Shown here: positions 37,743 through 49,249 of the stretch, piece after piece
Numbering within the stretch: the first letter of the stretch is position 1
Layout: each line of letters opens with the position of its first letter
DNA from: Mesocentrotus franciscanus
Taxonomy: Eukaryota > Echinodermata > Echinoidea > Camarodonta > Strongylocentrotidae
Length of the DNA: 64,000 nt
NCBI GenBank assembly: GCA_037976565.1
Contig: CP137675.1
Coordinates: 31,943,820-32,007,819, forward strand
Direction: 5' to 3'
Position numbers and translations under genes: made by a program
Notes under the pieces: generated by a model
Told to the model about the DNA's origin: nothing
Databases searched by the model: none
What the model saw: the letters and a program-made list of their open reading frames with translations, nothing else

Positions 37743-37964
37743 GTGAGAGAGAGGGAGGATGTCTCCTGACGACGGATAGTCAACCTGTTCGATCGTATCG
37801 TAGTCAATAGTCGATAGTCAATCATATCGTAGTCGACATTATTTTGTGTTTGGAAGCCATTATCTTAAATTGCTGACAGATTTGGTATATTACAATTACC
37901 GCCTCAAAAAACCATTCCTTCACAAACTAATTTTGTTTGTTTATTGATGCCTTTCCCAATACAG

Positions 37965-37989
37965 GAGAACTCGCAAGCGATCTAGTAGC
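37965..37989 (+). other. 5' UTR part of paralog A after a predicted acceptor
   Basis: CTTTCCCAATACAG|GAGAACTCGC lies just before the ATG and is conserved in paralog B (56091-56115). This suggests a non-coding first exon further upstream in both genes. Homology to copy B begins at about 37926. Confidence 0.55.
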
Positions 37990-38932
37990 ATGGATGCGTT
38001 GAGGCGATGCGGCATCAAACCTCTACTCTTGTTCTTCGTAATATTCCTATTATGCCAACTTTTTCTAGTCCTTTTACACACGAAGCTGGCTGACAATTCG
38101 ATGGGCAACCTCATGGAATTACCAGTGATGAATGACAGAAGGGTGTATCCGGTAACTTACCCAAAAGACTTGAAGAATCGGCAAGAAATGCAGCAAGATT
38201 TTAACCAAGTGCGAGATACCGACAAAGAGGCAAGCCTTCATTCACAGTACATTTTGCCGGTGCTTCTAGGTAACAACGGCCCAAATAATCAAATCCAATC
38301 CATCAAACTTGTATCCATTATTGCTCAAAGGCGAAACCTAACGCTCGTCCTTGCTCCGTTTTTCGATCATGGAGCGACACTAGAAACACAGCGCCCTCAC
38401 ACCTTTAAAGAAACCCTTGATCCTGAGATACTGGCCCAGTTTGTATCCGTAGCAACCATGGAAGAATTCAAACGTCATTGCAAGGGAAAGGTGGACGCGG
38501 TATTCCTTGGTACGAACATGGTGATAAATCAGAGTCTTTCTAAAACCAAGAAAAGAAACATTCGCGTCGGTCATTCCATCGAGGTATATTACAACTGGAC
38601 GGGAATTAAGATACCTTCAACTTTCTTTTCCATGAACCGATCTGATGACGTCATTCAGATCCATGCCGGTCTGCCATACGATATACCCGTTGATAATTTC
38701 CTCGATACGTATCCAGACTCGTTGACTACATCGCATCAGTGTAATGCGTTTCTTTACCCGTACGGGTATCTGGGTCGACTAATGTACTGGGAACACATCA
38801 GTCGTTACACAAAGTACTTCGTCAGGGAAAAGCAGTCCGAGAAACGGCGCAAAACTTTATCAACACTGCCATGAGGAACTTGACATATGTTTGCATACAT
38901 TGGAGATTCAACATAGAGTGGAAGAATTATTG
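37990..38932 (+). pseudogene. O-fucosyltransferase-like protein A, exon 1 (frameshifted)
   Basis: Likely a Golgi or ER type II membrane glycosyltransferase. Residues 1-9 are basic cytoplasmic (MDALRRCGIK) and about 11-30 form the single membrane anchor. The lumenal domain starts LPVLLGNNGPNNQIQSIKLV, RRNLTLVLAPFFDHG, like the N-terminal G-x-x-G-x-x-N and LVLPPF region of the PF10250 O-FucT superfamily. Against paralog B, a G is missing from the G run at 38825-38827. The frame changes after residue 279 and stops at 38872-38874 (294 aa). In the original frame, similarity continues (YVCIHWRFN) to the donor TG|GTAAAC at 38932. Paralog B's linker (54 residues) is absent after Q86. Could be a pseudogene, a null allele or a sequencing error. 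Confidence 0.75.
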
Positions 38933-39128
38933 GTAAACATTGCTCACAAGTTCTTTCCAAATTGTATAATTATGTAAGACCGAGAAAGATCCTGTCGATA
39001 AAAACCTGACAATACAATTTCCAATCATTCTAGCATACAGGTTGTTAAATAGATCTTGCTACTGGTGATTGCATTTTGGGCTACGTTAAAGTCCTGGTAA
39101 CTTCTTGGTCATATTTCATTGTTTTTAA

Positions 39129-39310
39129 TGATAATAATACCGATTTCATATAATAGCGCTTTACCATTAACTGTCAAAAGCGCTTATATTTTTACAATTA
39201 CCCTGGTCACTGGATTTAATTACTGTTTGCACATTACAATGCACATTCTCCACTCCCTTGACATGGGAGCATTCCAACTAGTCGCATTTTAACGGGCGCT
39301 TATTTCTAGG
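39129..39310 (-). mobile_element. SINE body fragment in paralog A intron 1
   Basis: Shares TAGCGCTTTAC, AAAAGCGCTTAT, CCTGGTCACTGGATT and TTCTCCACTCCC..GGGAGCATTCCAAC with the SINE at 5686. No tRNA head. Confidence 0.65.
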
Positions 39311-39540
39311 TGGAGCGAAAATTTCAAAATATTCTCATGTGTAATGACGGAGCAACTCAAAAAATGTATCAACGAATTAAACAGGAATAATAGTCTAATA
39401 ATCGGTGATATGATTTTTCAATATGCCGCCTAATTTGACGGTGAATTCGCCCTATTCTGATTTGGCTACACCAATTTAATATATGAAAGTATTAATTATC
39501 ATGAACAAGTAACATAAAGTAACAAACATGTTATTGACAG

Positions 39541-39688
39541 GTGCAGCGATGATCATGGTGATTATGAACTGGATCTCTGCAACTCGTTAGATGCATTAGC
39601 ACCGTCCCAATTGGCAACACAAATTTCTCACTTCATGGCGGAGTCCGACATAAAAGCTGCTTATTTTGCATCAGAGCTTGATAACCAG
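39541..39688 (+). CDS. O-fucosyltransferase-like protein A, exon 2
   Basis: Acceptor TTATTGACAG, donor GTTAGT. With the 2 nt carried from exon 1 it encodes W-CSDDHGDYELDLCNSLDAL, PSQLATQISHFM, SDIKAAYFASELDNQ. It is in frame only if the exon 1 lesion is disregarded. The 'IKAAYFAS' segment corresponds to the strand before the nucleotide-sugar-contacting C-terminal part in O-FucT proteins. Exon 2 of B is 9 nt (three codons) shorter. No stop or splice damage is seen here. Confidence 0.75.
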
Positions 39689-40097
39689 GTTAGTTATAGA
39701 TAAACTTGAGTTCTGGTTATTATAGAAAATAAATTCTCAACTAATCCAACGAAACTTACACTGAATGTTCAAGATTACAAATAAATGACATGTACCACAC
39801 AATTGTGGTAGAAATTGATAGTGGCTGAGTAATGATCATAGAAAGATAAGGAAATCCGGGTAAGTGGGCCCGACGCCATGTGTAGTAGTACTAGTCCTCT
39901 TTCTGGTATGAGTTATAGTATAGAAAAAAAATAGTAATAATAATGAGTAATACTGTTTTTTAACACTGCCTACTTCCTAAACCTAAAGATACTGAATTAT
40001 TACAATTTGCCATATCATCAAAATAATAGCTTCTAGAAAATAGAGTTATACATTAAATGCGTGTATCGTTTCATTCATTTTTTTCTTTTTGTGACAG

Positions 40098-40230
40098 ACT
40101 GATTTGATTAAAGGTCTTCGAAAAGGAGTGCCAAACATTCACACGACGAGCGACCTCATCGACGAATCCCCAAAACTATCACGTGATAACAACTATCTGA
40201 CGTCATTAGTAGAACAGGAGATCTGTAAAG
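40098..40230 (+). CDS. O-fucosyltransferase-like protein A, exon 3
   Basis: Acceptor TTTGTGACAG, donor GTATAA. Encodes TDLIKGLRKGVPNIHTTSDL, IDESPKLSRDNNYLTSLVEQ, EICK, leaving phase 1. Length (133 nt) and phase equal those of paralog B's exon 3, and the protein differs at very few positions. The intron sequence after the donor is also similar to B (ATATTGTTTTATGAAATTCA shared). 'SLVEQEIC' is the conserved helix preceding the final S-x-W motif of the superfamily. Confidence 0.8.
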
Positions 40231-40795
40231 GTATAACGATATATTGTTTTATGAAATTCATATTTCATAAAATGACAAACCTAATATCTCATGTTCATTG
40301 AATTAATTTTTATGTTATGCAATTCCTCGCGAATTCATTTGAAAAAGAACTCTCTTTATAAAAAAAAAAAAAAACCTCAGACAGAAAGGTTATAAAAAGG
40401 AAAGGGGTAGGGGTGGGGGCGGGGTGTTTGTCAAAATCCAGTCAAGAAAATAAGCTGCCTTCAATAAAGGCATAAATATCATGGGGAAACATATTTGAAA
40501 ATGTTTTAGAAATCAAACAAATGATCATAAGAAAGATGTTTTGCTAATAGTAATCGCTGTCTGACATGTAGAGAATGGATACAAATCGGTCAGGAGACGA
40601 TGCTGATCCAGCCTTACAATTCGCCATGTTTATCATTTGTTTAGCATAATTTAGTACTATACTCGTAAATTTCCAAATTTTATTTTGTTTGCGCCAAACA
40701 TTAATGGTGCGGAGTGCTTAATCGAGAACTGACATGGCCACTTAACACCATATGCATATTAAGTTGTGATCCAGATAGTCCGCGACTTGTTCAAG

Positions 40796-41330
40796 TTCAA
40801 GTTCAAGTTCAAGTTTTATTTATCTTTCTTTCATAACACACTTTACAAATATGACATGAATATAACAAGTTAACAGAATATGGCGTTACAATAGAAAGAT
40901 GAGGTGACCTTGGTTGAAAGCAAGGCTTGTGGATTTAAGGTCCCTCATGAGTAGCTTATGAGTATGTCCTAAGAGAACAAAACTCGTCAGATAAGAATAG
41001 TGCATACATTTAAATGCTGACAAACTAAACTAACTAAACAACTGAGAAAAATATAAACATAAATAAGTATAATAAAATCTACTAACTACTAAATAATGGC
41101 TATAAACAAGAGAAACAGGAAAATACTACGAGCAACAGGACTGAAACACAGACAAAAACAAAACAAGACAGACAGATGAATAGATGTGAGAAACGGGAGT
41201 AGAATTTTGCTGACCTATATAGTAAGTAATTTTCTTAAATATTGATCACACTTGTGATTTTGCATGAGTGAGAACAGAACAAATCGTCAATAGCCCTGCA
41301 AAGTACAAGACTAAAAATGCAAGTGAGAAG
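40796..41330 (-). mobile_element. Probable LINE 3' end in paralog A intron 3
   Basis: Four TCAAGT-type units (about 40793-40816) run into TTTTATTTATC. Read on minus this is a 3' UTR with a hexamer tail. No coding part was recognised. Confidence 0.45.
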
Positions 41331-41500
41331 AAAAAATATTCCGTGGTTTACCATAGCACAGTGGTTAAATATCTAGTGTGAACAGCATATTAATTATTTG
41401 TTTCAAATATTTATTTCATGTATTGTTATTCATTCAGATGGAAAAAAGAAACTTCGACATTTGAAATTTAAATTTTATTTTCTCTGTTTCTCCCACCCAG

Positions 41501-41604
41501 AATCCACGTTTTATCTCTCTAGCAAACTCTCATCGTGGTCAGATATGGTTATCGAGGATCGATACAACCGACAATGGCAAGACGTCGATGAACTTTTCAG
41601 ATAG
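41501..41604 (+). CDS. O-fucosyltransferase-like protein A, last exon
   Basis: Acceptor TCTCCCACCCAG. Phase 1 joining gives ESTFYLSSKLSSWSDMVIED, RYNRQWQDVDELFR, then TAG at 41602-41604. The S-x-x-SSWSDMV-x-x-DR segment corresponds to the C-terminal S-x-W-S motif of O-FucT family enzymes near the GDP-fucose site. Length (104 nt) and phase match paralog B exactly. If the one-base loss were absent, the four exons would encode 442 residues. Confidence 0.8.
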
Positions 41605-41675
41605 CCCTTAATATGCATCCAACAAAAGCAACAACAACAACAACGAAAAGGGTAGGCCTGCAGTGGTACATCAGG

Positions 41676-42573
41676 CTTCCGTCACACGAAAAGAATCAAC
41701 TACCCTCAATCAGCACACTGTTACCCGCTGACTGGGATCGAGCCGTTCATTCATTCACACCAAAGGAATCAACTACTCTCAATCAGTACACTGTGAGGCT
41801 GTTCACACCGCAAGGGGGGACCGTGGGCGGACCGTGGATCGCGCTATCGTAGCGCGACCCACGGTCCGCCCATTGGCATTCGCCGGATTCACACCGCAGT
41901 GAGATAGCGCGGTCTATCGTAGCACCCCCTTTTTTGAGAGGTCCTGTTGCCATGACGCGTGACGTCAAGAGGTCAGAGCGGTCAAAGATTTCGCGCGCTA
42001 TTACGAACCCGTAGTTGAGTTGATGCATATTTTCACACAAGAGGGACTTTAATAGAATGAGTATAAAATTCCCCGCGTGTAGAACGATGACTTCCGGCAT
42101 GCTATCGTAGCTCGGGTTCACACCGGCAGAGATAGCGCGGTCTAGCGAGCGCTAGACCGCGCTATCTCTCGTGGACCACCCCCAAGAAGTGGTCCAGTGG
42201 CACGCCGTTTTGGCTCGCCGTGGCTCGCTGTTGGGCGGACCGAAACGACGTTGTACCTTCCACACCGCAGAGATAGCGCGGTCTAGCGCGCGCTAGACCG
42301 CGCTTTCTCTGCCGGTGTGAACAGCCTCTGTTACCCGCTGACTGGAACTGAGCCTTTCATTCCGTCACACCAACGGAAAAAAGTACCCTCAATCAGCACA
42401 CTGTTACCCGCTGATTGGGATCGAGCCTTTCATTCAGTCACACCAAAGGAATCAACTACCCTCAACCAGCACACTGTTACCCGCTGACTGGGACTGAGCC
42501 TTTCATTCAGTCACACCAAAGGAAGCAAGTACCCTCAATCAGCACACTGTTGCCCGCTGACTGGGACTGAGCC
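41676..42573 (+). repeat. 73-bp minisatellite just after paralog A's stop
   Basis: A unit containing CACTGTTACCCGCTGACTGG, TTCATTCAGTCACACCAAAGG and CTACCCTCAATCAGCA repeats every 73 bp (landmark TTACCCGCTG at 42331, 42404, 42477, 42550). About one and a half more units lie before the insertion at 41795, with the landmark at 41721. It starts about 70 bp after the stop codon, so it may lie in the 3' UTR. Confidence 0.9.
41795..42328. mobile_element. Foldback DNA element, 534 bp, inserted in the minisatellite
   Basis: Termini GAGGCTGTTCACACCG and CGGTGTGAACAGCCTC are exact inverted repeats. A TGT is duplicated at 41792-41794 and 42329-42331, while intact minisatellite units have a single CACTGTTACC. 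Inside are three strong hairpins: 41825-41871 (22-bp arms, one mismatch), 42128-42169 (perfect 20-bp arms, 2-nt loop) and 42269-42310 (near-copy of the second). No coding capacity. Superfamily not assigned; a 3-bp duplication is compatible with CACTA or Harbinger types. Confidence 0.85.
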
Positions 42574-45078
42574 TTCGATTTTATACTTGATCAAGTTTCA
42601 AGTTTCATTCTACATTACAAGAATACTTGGAAATTCTATTTGAAAAAATACGATCGCGGTTAGTTTCGAGAAAAAAATACTTAAGGGCGATTTCAATACC
42701 TTACCTATTATACAATCCATAGAAATCATGTTCCAATTTAGAAATACCTCATTTTCATGTTTGAAATTTTTCAATAGGTGACGCACAAGGCTATTGTTGT
42801 TTCCTTGTGTTTATTTGTCGAAAGTAGTTGCAATCGCATTACTTTGTTGCTGTTGTTTTTCGCACAAATCTTGCCGTTTTACTGTCATTTCAACAGTATC
42901 TTTATACAGCTCAATTATTCGCTATCATGTAATATGTTGTAGTTTGTTTCCAACATCTTTACCCTTAATTCCCTTTCCTTTTCTTTCCTTTTTTCTCTTT
43001 TTCTGCGTCTATTCTCTTTCGTTTTATTATTACTCGTATATAATATATTGTTTTTTATTGCTTACTTGACACAAGCCTATGCTTTTTTGTGATCTACGCC
43101 CTCTCCCTTGTATCAACAATTATATCAGGGTTGTGCACTTTAAAACTTATTAATGTAGATTAATGTATACATTTATCACTTATAGATATTTGATTTAAAA
43201 AAAGGAATTGGAATATTTTACTTCAAATTGAAATCCTTTCAAATATTCCCCGACATGCACCATCTCATATTTTATATACAATCTTGCCTACTAATAACAT
43301 TTCCATTCCGTGTTAAAAACTGCGATATTTCTTTATTCAATTTTTTATTGTCGAAGTTCAAAAAGAGTTTTTGATAGCTTTTATGCAAGCATCATCAATA
43401 ATTTTTATCCAGAACTCCAAGCGATTCCATCATTTACTTTTAAGCGAACAGTTTCAAGTTGTGTCTTTTTGTCATATATTTATTTTAATAAACAGTTTTA
43501 TCATTCGATATCACTACAACTTGTTCCAGACCTTCAATATTCATTTCCAGTTCCTCTTCCCGATATTTTTTTGTTTCTTGATGCACGAGCCATATGATAC
43601 AGATTCTCCTCACAATATCATCATTAGATTTTTAAAAAATAACTGGTCATTGGTACAAAAATCACAATTCTCAACTACATTATCGTTTTCATCGAACTAT
43701 AGTCCTACCTCGTCTTTTGAAGAGGATATGATTGTATATTGTATAGTTTTAATAAATGTTGACACTTATATTTCATCTTTTAGTAGAGAATCATAAAATT
43801 TTCAAATTTCAATACCCGTTTAATCTTATTCAAAGTCAACTGGAAGGTAAGACGGACTGATAAATGATTTGTTCGATACCAGAGAGAATATCAGATTGAT
43901 GACCTCATGAAAGCAATTCTGAGGATAGCAAAAAGAAATCAAATCTACCTATCTACCCCTGGATAACTATCATCTATGACTCTTGTCCCATAAGTTCATT
44001 ATGCATACGTATAGAGAACAGTCCAGACAGTGGACTAATATAATATTATATAATATTTATATATAGAGAGAGAGAGAGAGAAGATAATTTTTACTATTAA
44101 AGTGCCAAGACAACGGCTGAAGGTCCCAGTATTGCTTGGGAGTGCTATCTAAAGTTTATTAAGTATAATACAAATTTGAATATTCATTTGTGAAATCTAT
44201 AATCTTGATATGATATGAATAGTATCTCTACATATAACTAGAGTTCGGATTTGTGTATAATCATGCGAATACATAGACAGATAGAGGGCGCTATGTACTC
44301 ATCCCACAACGAACAATCGAGTAGGAGAGTTTGGCCAATCCGGTTCGAACTGCGGTACTGCTTTGTTCGCCGAGCAACAACAAAAACAAAATAATAATAA
44401 TAATTAAATAAATAAATAAATGAATACAAAAAGTAGTAATGAACATTTGACATGAACACGAGAACATCAAGGTACAAAAGCAGAAAGCACAAAAATATAT
44501 TGCTAAATTGTATGCGATTGTACAGGGTGTAATAAGAAAATTCTTCTTAGTTTTTTTTTATCATTGTGTGATGCAGAATTTTTCATTCCAAAATGAATGG
44601 CCTTCAAAAATTAGCGTATTTTGGGCAGAAAATGCTCTTAAAAGAGGTAAATGAAACTCATCTGTAATTATGAACTGTGTTAAATTTTAAAGAAACATAT
44701 TATGAAGCATAGATGATATACCACTATTATAATTAAACATTAATAAAATATATACAAATCCTTAATTTTAAGTCGTTTTCGAAGAAAAGAGGATCAGTAT
44801 GGAAGCGTATATAAGGCCATTACAGATAATACAAATAACTTTCTTTTGCAACAAAAAAAAACTCTATCTAAGAATGTTTGATGTGTTCGCCCCAAATCTA
44901 AAGACAGTTAATTAAATACGGTAAAATCAATGTTAAATAAAACACAAATAAAGACGATTATGTTAAGTGTAATTTTAGTCTTTCAATAATACCAATATTG
45001 CGTAAAATAATTTTGCAAATGTTATCAATGGGTGATTTCCATGAGAGTTTACTCTCATCTATTATAATACCCAAGAAT
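42574..45078. other. Intergenic DNA between the paralogs
   Basis: The stretch at 42680-42800 shares the block ATAGAAATCATGTTC...TTTCAATAGGTGACGCACAAGGCTATT with 25060-25150. AT-rich frames at 43310-43796 are low-complexity and unsupported. A short GA run lies at 44066-44091. Confidence 0.4.
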
Positions 45079-45910
45079 TTAGTATGACGACATGTTTCTA
45101 GTTAGATAAAACTTGTTCCCATTAATACACAATCTGGTGGCTCGCTGCTTCTCCTTGCGAATCTTGTAAGCGAGGGTTGCAAGCCGATCGCGTTGAAGAT
45201 TCATCTGAGGTGGTAAGTGGCGGTTCTCAACCGGTGCTTGCTGGGGTTGCTGCAGGGGATTCGCGGCTGGCTGTGTAGCTTGCTGGTGATCAGCCCGTTG
45301 GCGATTGGGTCGCTCGAATGATTCCAGTAGGCGATGGCTGTCCGCCATATTGGCGAACTGTACGATTATGGGACGTGGGTCCCCTTTTGAGGCTTTGTCA
45401 CTACTTTGTTTGAGAGCTGGGAAGCGGTGAGCATTAACAAGTGGCGTTTTAGCTGCTTCGAACAGAGGGATTCGAAGAAAATGTCCAATGATTCCGTATA
45501 CCGTCGAGTATAGATATTCTCATTTTTGCTCTCCGGGGCTCCGTATACCAATATAAACTGCTTCCTGTGGTGTGACTCAAGTAGCATTATATACTCTTGT
45601 ATTTCTTCCTTTTTTGCGATCTATCTCCTCCCTGATTGTATATAGGTATAGCCGGGGCCTCCTTTTCAAGCACCTTGATTTTGTCGGTATTGAAACTTAC
45701 TGCGGTCTCCAAATCACGTATAACTCATCTGGTCTTGGTCAATTCCACTTTCATCATATGCATTTCTTTATTCATGGTGTCAAATCTCAAGTTCATCTCC
45801 TGTGACGATTGAGCAAACATTGGTTCCATTTCGGATAACAAGGTAGACACATGTGGTGATGTGCTGTTACTGAAGCGGCACGCCCCGGGATGGCCGGTGG
45901 CCGCCACCAT
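45079..45910 (-). pseudogene. Broken LINE ORF1
   Basis: Three minus-strand frames form one decayed protein. The first (45910-45725) has a coiled-coil-like part, MNLRFDTMNKEMHMMKVELT. The second (45587-45366) has FILVYGAPESKNENIYTRRY, similar to the nucleic-acid-binding domain of L1/Tx1 ORF1 proteins (EN-x-x-IYG-x-PE). The third (45348-45079) is Gln/Pro-rich, then RLATLAYKIRKEKQRATRLC, resembling the ORF1 C-terminal domain. Multiple frameshifts and stops separate them. No ORF2 follows on the minus side. The family call rests on the order of features. Confidence 0.6.
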
Positions 45911-47240
45911 AGCGACAAGGACCGACTTCAGAAATATCCAACTCGTCCACTCCCAGTCGCTTACTCTCTAAAAGGAAAGAGTGAATTTCCACCTTTTTCC
46001 ACTCCCTTTGGAGTCACGTTAGTGATCACTTATTTAAGAGTGCTCTCTTTTAAGGAAATAATCAATTTTTACTCTATTTTTACCACATTATCATTGAAAA
46101 CGAGGGCACCGACAGATTTTTAATATTTAAAAAATAAAATGTGCATATAGTGTCCACACTTTATGTTTCAGGGGCCCACCATTGTTTTATGTATGTCAGA
46201 ACAAGTATTTTGCCTGATATTTTCGTTTGGTTTGAGAAAACAACAATACAATGACAATATGGTATAGGTTAAGAACACAGAGGACCACAGGGGCCCTGAA
46301 ATTGCTCAAAAAGGCCCAAAGGATAATTTACTCTAGACAGTCAAGAAGACTGCTTCAAACTATTTTCTGGGGTAAAAGGAGCAAATTAAATCTCTATTTC
46401 GGTATCAAAATACAATGATACATTGTGGGCATGAGGTTTTAATAACCAAAGATGTCTCAGGTACCCAACATTTTATTTCGAGGGCCCAAATGTAAAATGT
46501 GATTCAAGAGCATAAAAGTATATTTAGATGATTATATTCAATTTCTAAAGACAAGTGTGTTTTAATTAAGGTACTTGTTAATTCAATCACGATTATATCA
46601 TTGGGGGGGGGGAGGGGGGGCACCTGAGGGGGCCCTGGGAGTCCTGAAGCTATTCATTACGGCCCACTAGGAAATGCGAGGAAAACCATGTCTTTCACTG
46701 ACTGAAACATTAAAACAAATGTTATATAATGTGTTGAACCCATTCATGGAAGTCATCGATGATAAATTATACACCGCGGGCACCTTCACCTTCCATTAAA
46801 AGGTTTAAGGTTCCTTTTCTTGATTAAATTGTATGGGCCCACAGAAGGGCTCATTATCTTGCTTGAATAATGTAGTGATCATCAACAATTTTCCACGTTT
46901 TGATTGATGTCATTATTTAAGAAGTACGTATGAATTACCTAATTTCGAAATTCCAGCGTTCCAGGAAAAAATTTGAATGTTAAAATCACAGCTTGAAATA
47001 AACCTCTGGCAGATGAGAAAGAGTTCGAAGAAAATGTGCGACTAACCATTTTTTTTAAATCGTTGGTTTCTAAGGAGCCTTTATCTTTCTATTTTCCTTT
47101 ACTTTTGAAAGAGTTTTAACATGAATGCCATGCATTATCCCAAAATGCAATGGAATCTATTTCTAGAGCCTTTCTTTATGTTTGGCTGGTCTACTAAAAC
47201 CTGGACCTACTGTTGTCCTTACGATTAAAAAAAGGGCAAA
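45911..47240. other. Intergenic DNA with recurrent GGGCCC blocks
   Basis: GGGGCCCACC (46170), GGGGCCCTGAAA (46290), AGGGCCCAAATG (46482), GGGGGCCCTGGGAG (46628) and TGGGCCCACAGAAGG (46836) are scattered at 120-210 bp spacing in otherwise AT-rich DNA. This may be a very old tandem repeat. No gene. Confidence 0.35.
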
Positions 47241-47244
47241 GTTA

Positions 47245-47575
47245 CCCCCACATCTCTCCCTTTCTCTCTTTATTTCGCTCTTTCTCCCTCTCACTCTCTC
47301 TCTCTTACCCTAGTACCCCTCTCTCTCTCTCTTTCTTTCTTTGCCCCAATCCTCTCTCTTCCTCTGTTATTCTCTCTCCTTCTATCTATCTGTCTTTCTC
47401 CCTCTCTTTTTTTCTCGATCCCTCCCCATCTCTATTCCTTCATGTTCTTTCTTCCTTTCTCACTCTCCCCCTTGCCGCCCCATCTCCCCCACTCTCATCT
47501 TTACCCCCCCCCCCTCTCACTCTCTCCTTCTTCTTCATTATTCCTGTCTACTCTCTTTTTTTCTCTTCCCGTTCT
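47245..47575. repeat. Long imperfect (TC)n tract
   Basis: Mostly pyrimidine on + for more than 300 bp. The 137-codon frame over it is an artefact. Confidence 0.95.
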
Positions 47576-48904
47576 TTATTGGATATAACAAATATTTCCA
47601 AAAAATCAAACGATAAAACATTGTGACCCTTTTTTTTGTTTTATTGATTCGAAAGCAACAGATTAAAGCAGACATACAGACAAAAACAAAAGCAAAAGGG
47701 TGCAGCATACACAATAGATAATTTCATATCAAATGCAGGCAGTTTCAAAGATTATTATAATTAAAATCTTCATTTGCCATTTCGTATGGTGAGTTTTTCC
47801 TTCAATTTCGGCATTCGGGTTTGAATTTCTTTGTTAGGTATGTACACTTCCTTGCCACCTAGGTCTCATATATCACGACAAAGAATAACAGAACGTAATC
47901 TGTCTTACATAACATCACAAACAGTACATGATCATATCGAATTCTGTGTAAACATTATTTTATTTGACTTTTAGTCAGAAATAATACCATATGAAGGACA
48001 TAAAGATATCATGCCCAGATAGGTTGCATGACAAAATCTTATTGTATTGTATTAGTTAAGTGAGTTAAGTCATATTTTGAACGTATTTGTACCCAGGTTG
48101 TAGAGTAATCATGTACTTTTAAGAATGCTATCAGTTGCCTGATGATCGCTCGCAAGGCGTGAAACTCGGAGTAGCTACCATGTTCCATTAGTCTGCCTTA
48201 TTCAATATATGTTGTTCATTTATTTCCATCTTCAGCATATAAAAACAATAGTTCATGGCAATATTATACATTTTAAAACAAATACATGCAATCATACAAA
48301 TTCATGCAAATATACATATGAAATGTTAAACAAAAATTCATTTCAAACAGTATCAAAGAGACCAAATTAACAAATTGAGAATGAAAAAAAGGGAAACTAA
48401 AATAAGGCTAATAATATATATTTTTGCTCCGCCTAGGCATTGAGCACTGTACGGAAGGATAGAGCAAAGCTAAGTATATATATGTGTGTATTCATTTCTC
48501 TATTTTGTTTGTTGCTGTTATCTGTTTTTATTGATGATTGTTATTTAATAGCATTGTTACCAAATTGGGCGTCATGGAAGACCACCATAATTGGTGAAAT
48601 GTGCCACCCTGTATAAATATCAGAAATAAATAAATTAATGAATGTATATATATAGATATATCTATATATTATATATACTTGTATATATATATAATATATT
48701 TATATTTATATATACATTATGTTCCTTTAGACTATACAATCTTTTTCTATAAAGGCCTATACATACACGAATAAGGACTCATATCATTTTGTCCACAAGC
48801 TTTGGTATGTAAAACCTGTTTAGGACAAAAAAATCAGCACAACAACATAAATTGTATAAATAAAACGGCGCGGATTCACCAATCATAAATCATCTCGAAA
48901 AGAC
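47576..48904 (+). other. Intergenic DNA with a LINE 3' UTR fragment
   Basis: About 48540-48645 contains GGTGAAATGTGCCACCCTGTATAAATATCAGAAATAAATAAA-like sequence, matching the 3' UTR of the LINE at 36036-37325 (there on minus). A TA-rich stretch lies at 48645-48715. No gene. Confidence 0.45.
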
Positions 48905-49010
48905 AGTTTGAATTTCGCTATCGCTAATATCCCCAAATGCCCGGATGTTACTTTCATTGCCCCCATTTCAAATGTATTGGATAGCTTGGTGACTGTCGCT
49001 TCCGGACTAT
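48905..49010 (+). repeat. Left arm of an inverted repeat around a dispersed element
   Basis: TTTCGCTATCGCTAATATCC and CCAAATGCCCGGATGT are mirrored on the minus strand by CTCGCTATCGCCAATACCCC and GAAATGCCCAGATGT (50440-50495), and both end near a CTTCCGG. The GC-rich GGCGC run at 49045-49085 follows. Confidence 0.55.
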
Positions 49011-49249
49011 TTTGTGCGGCTGTACTGTGCCGTCCGGTCTTGGCCAGCGCGGCGTTGTGGGGCGTGGCGCGGCGCGGCGCGGCAGGCGGTAGTCAACAAG
49101 CTAGCGGTCGACCTATACACGTATTGCAATATTTAGATGGTGGTATTTCACTTCGTCCTTGGCTTTTTTTTTTAAATAGTATATCTAAACATCTATATCT
49201 ATATCTACAACATATCAAAAATTGGGAGAAAAATGATCAATATTGACAG

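Noticed and set aside
43310..43796. 95- and 141-codon Phe/Ile-rich frames between the paralogs
   Set aside because: Overlapping in different frames, AT-driven composition, no domain or splice partner.
47213..47626. 137-codon Ser/Leu-rich frame
   Set aside because: Entirely within a TC-rich microsatellite.
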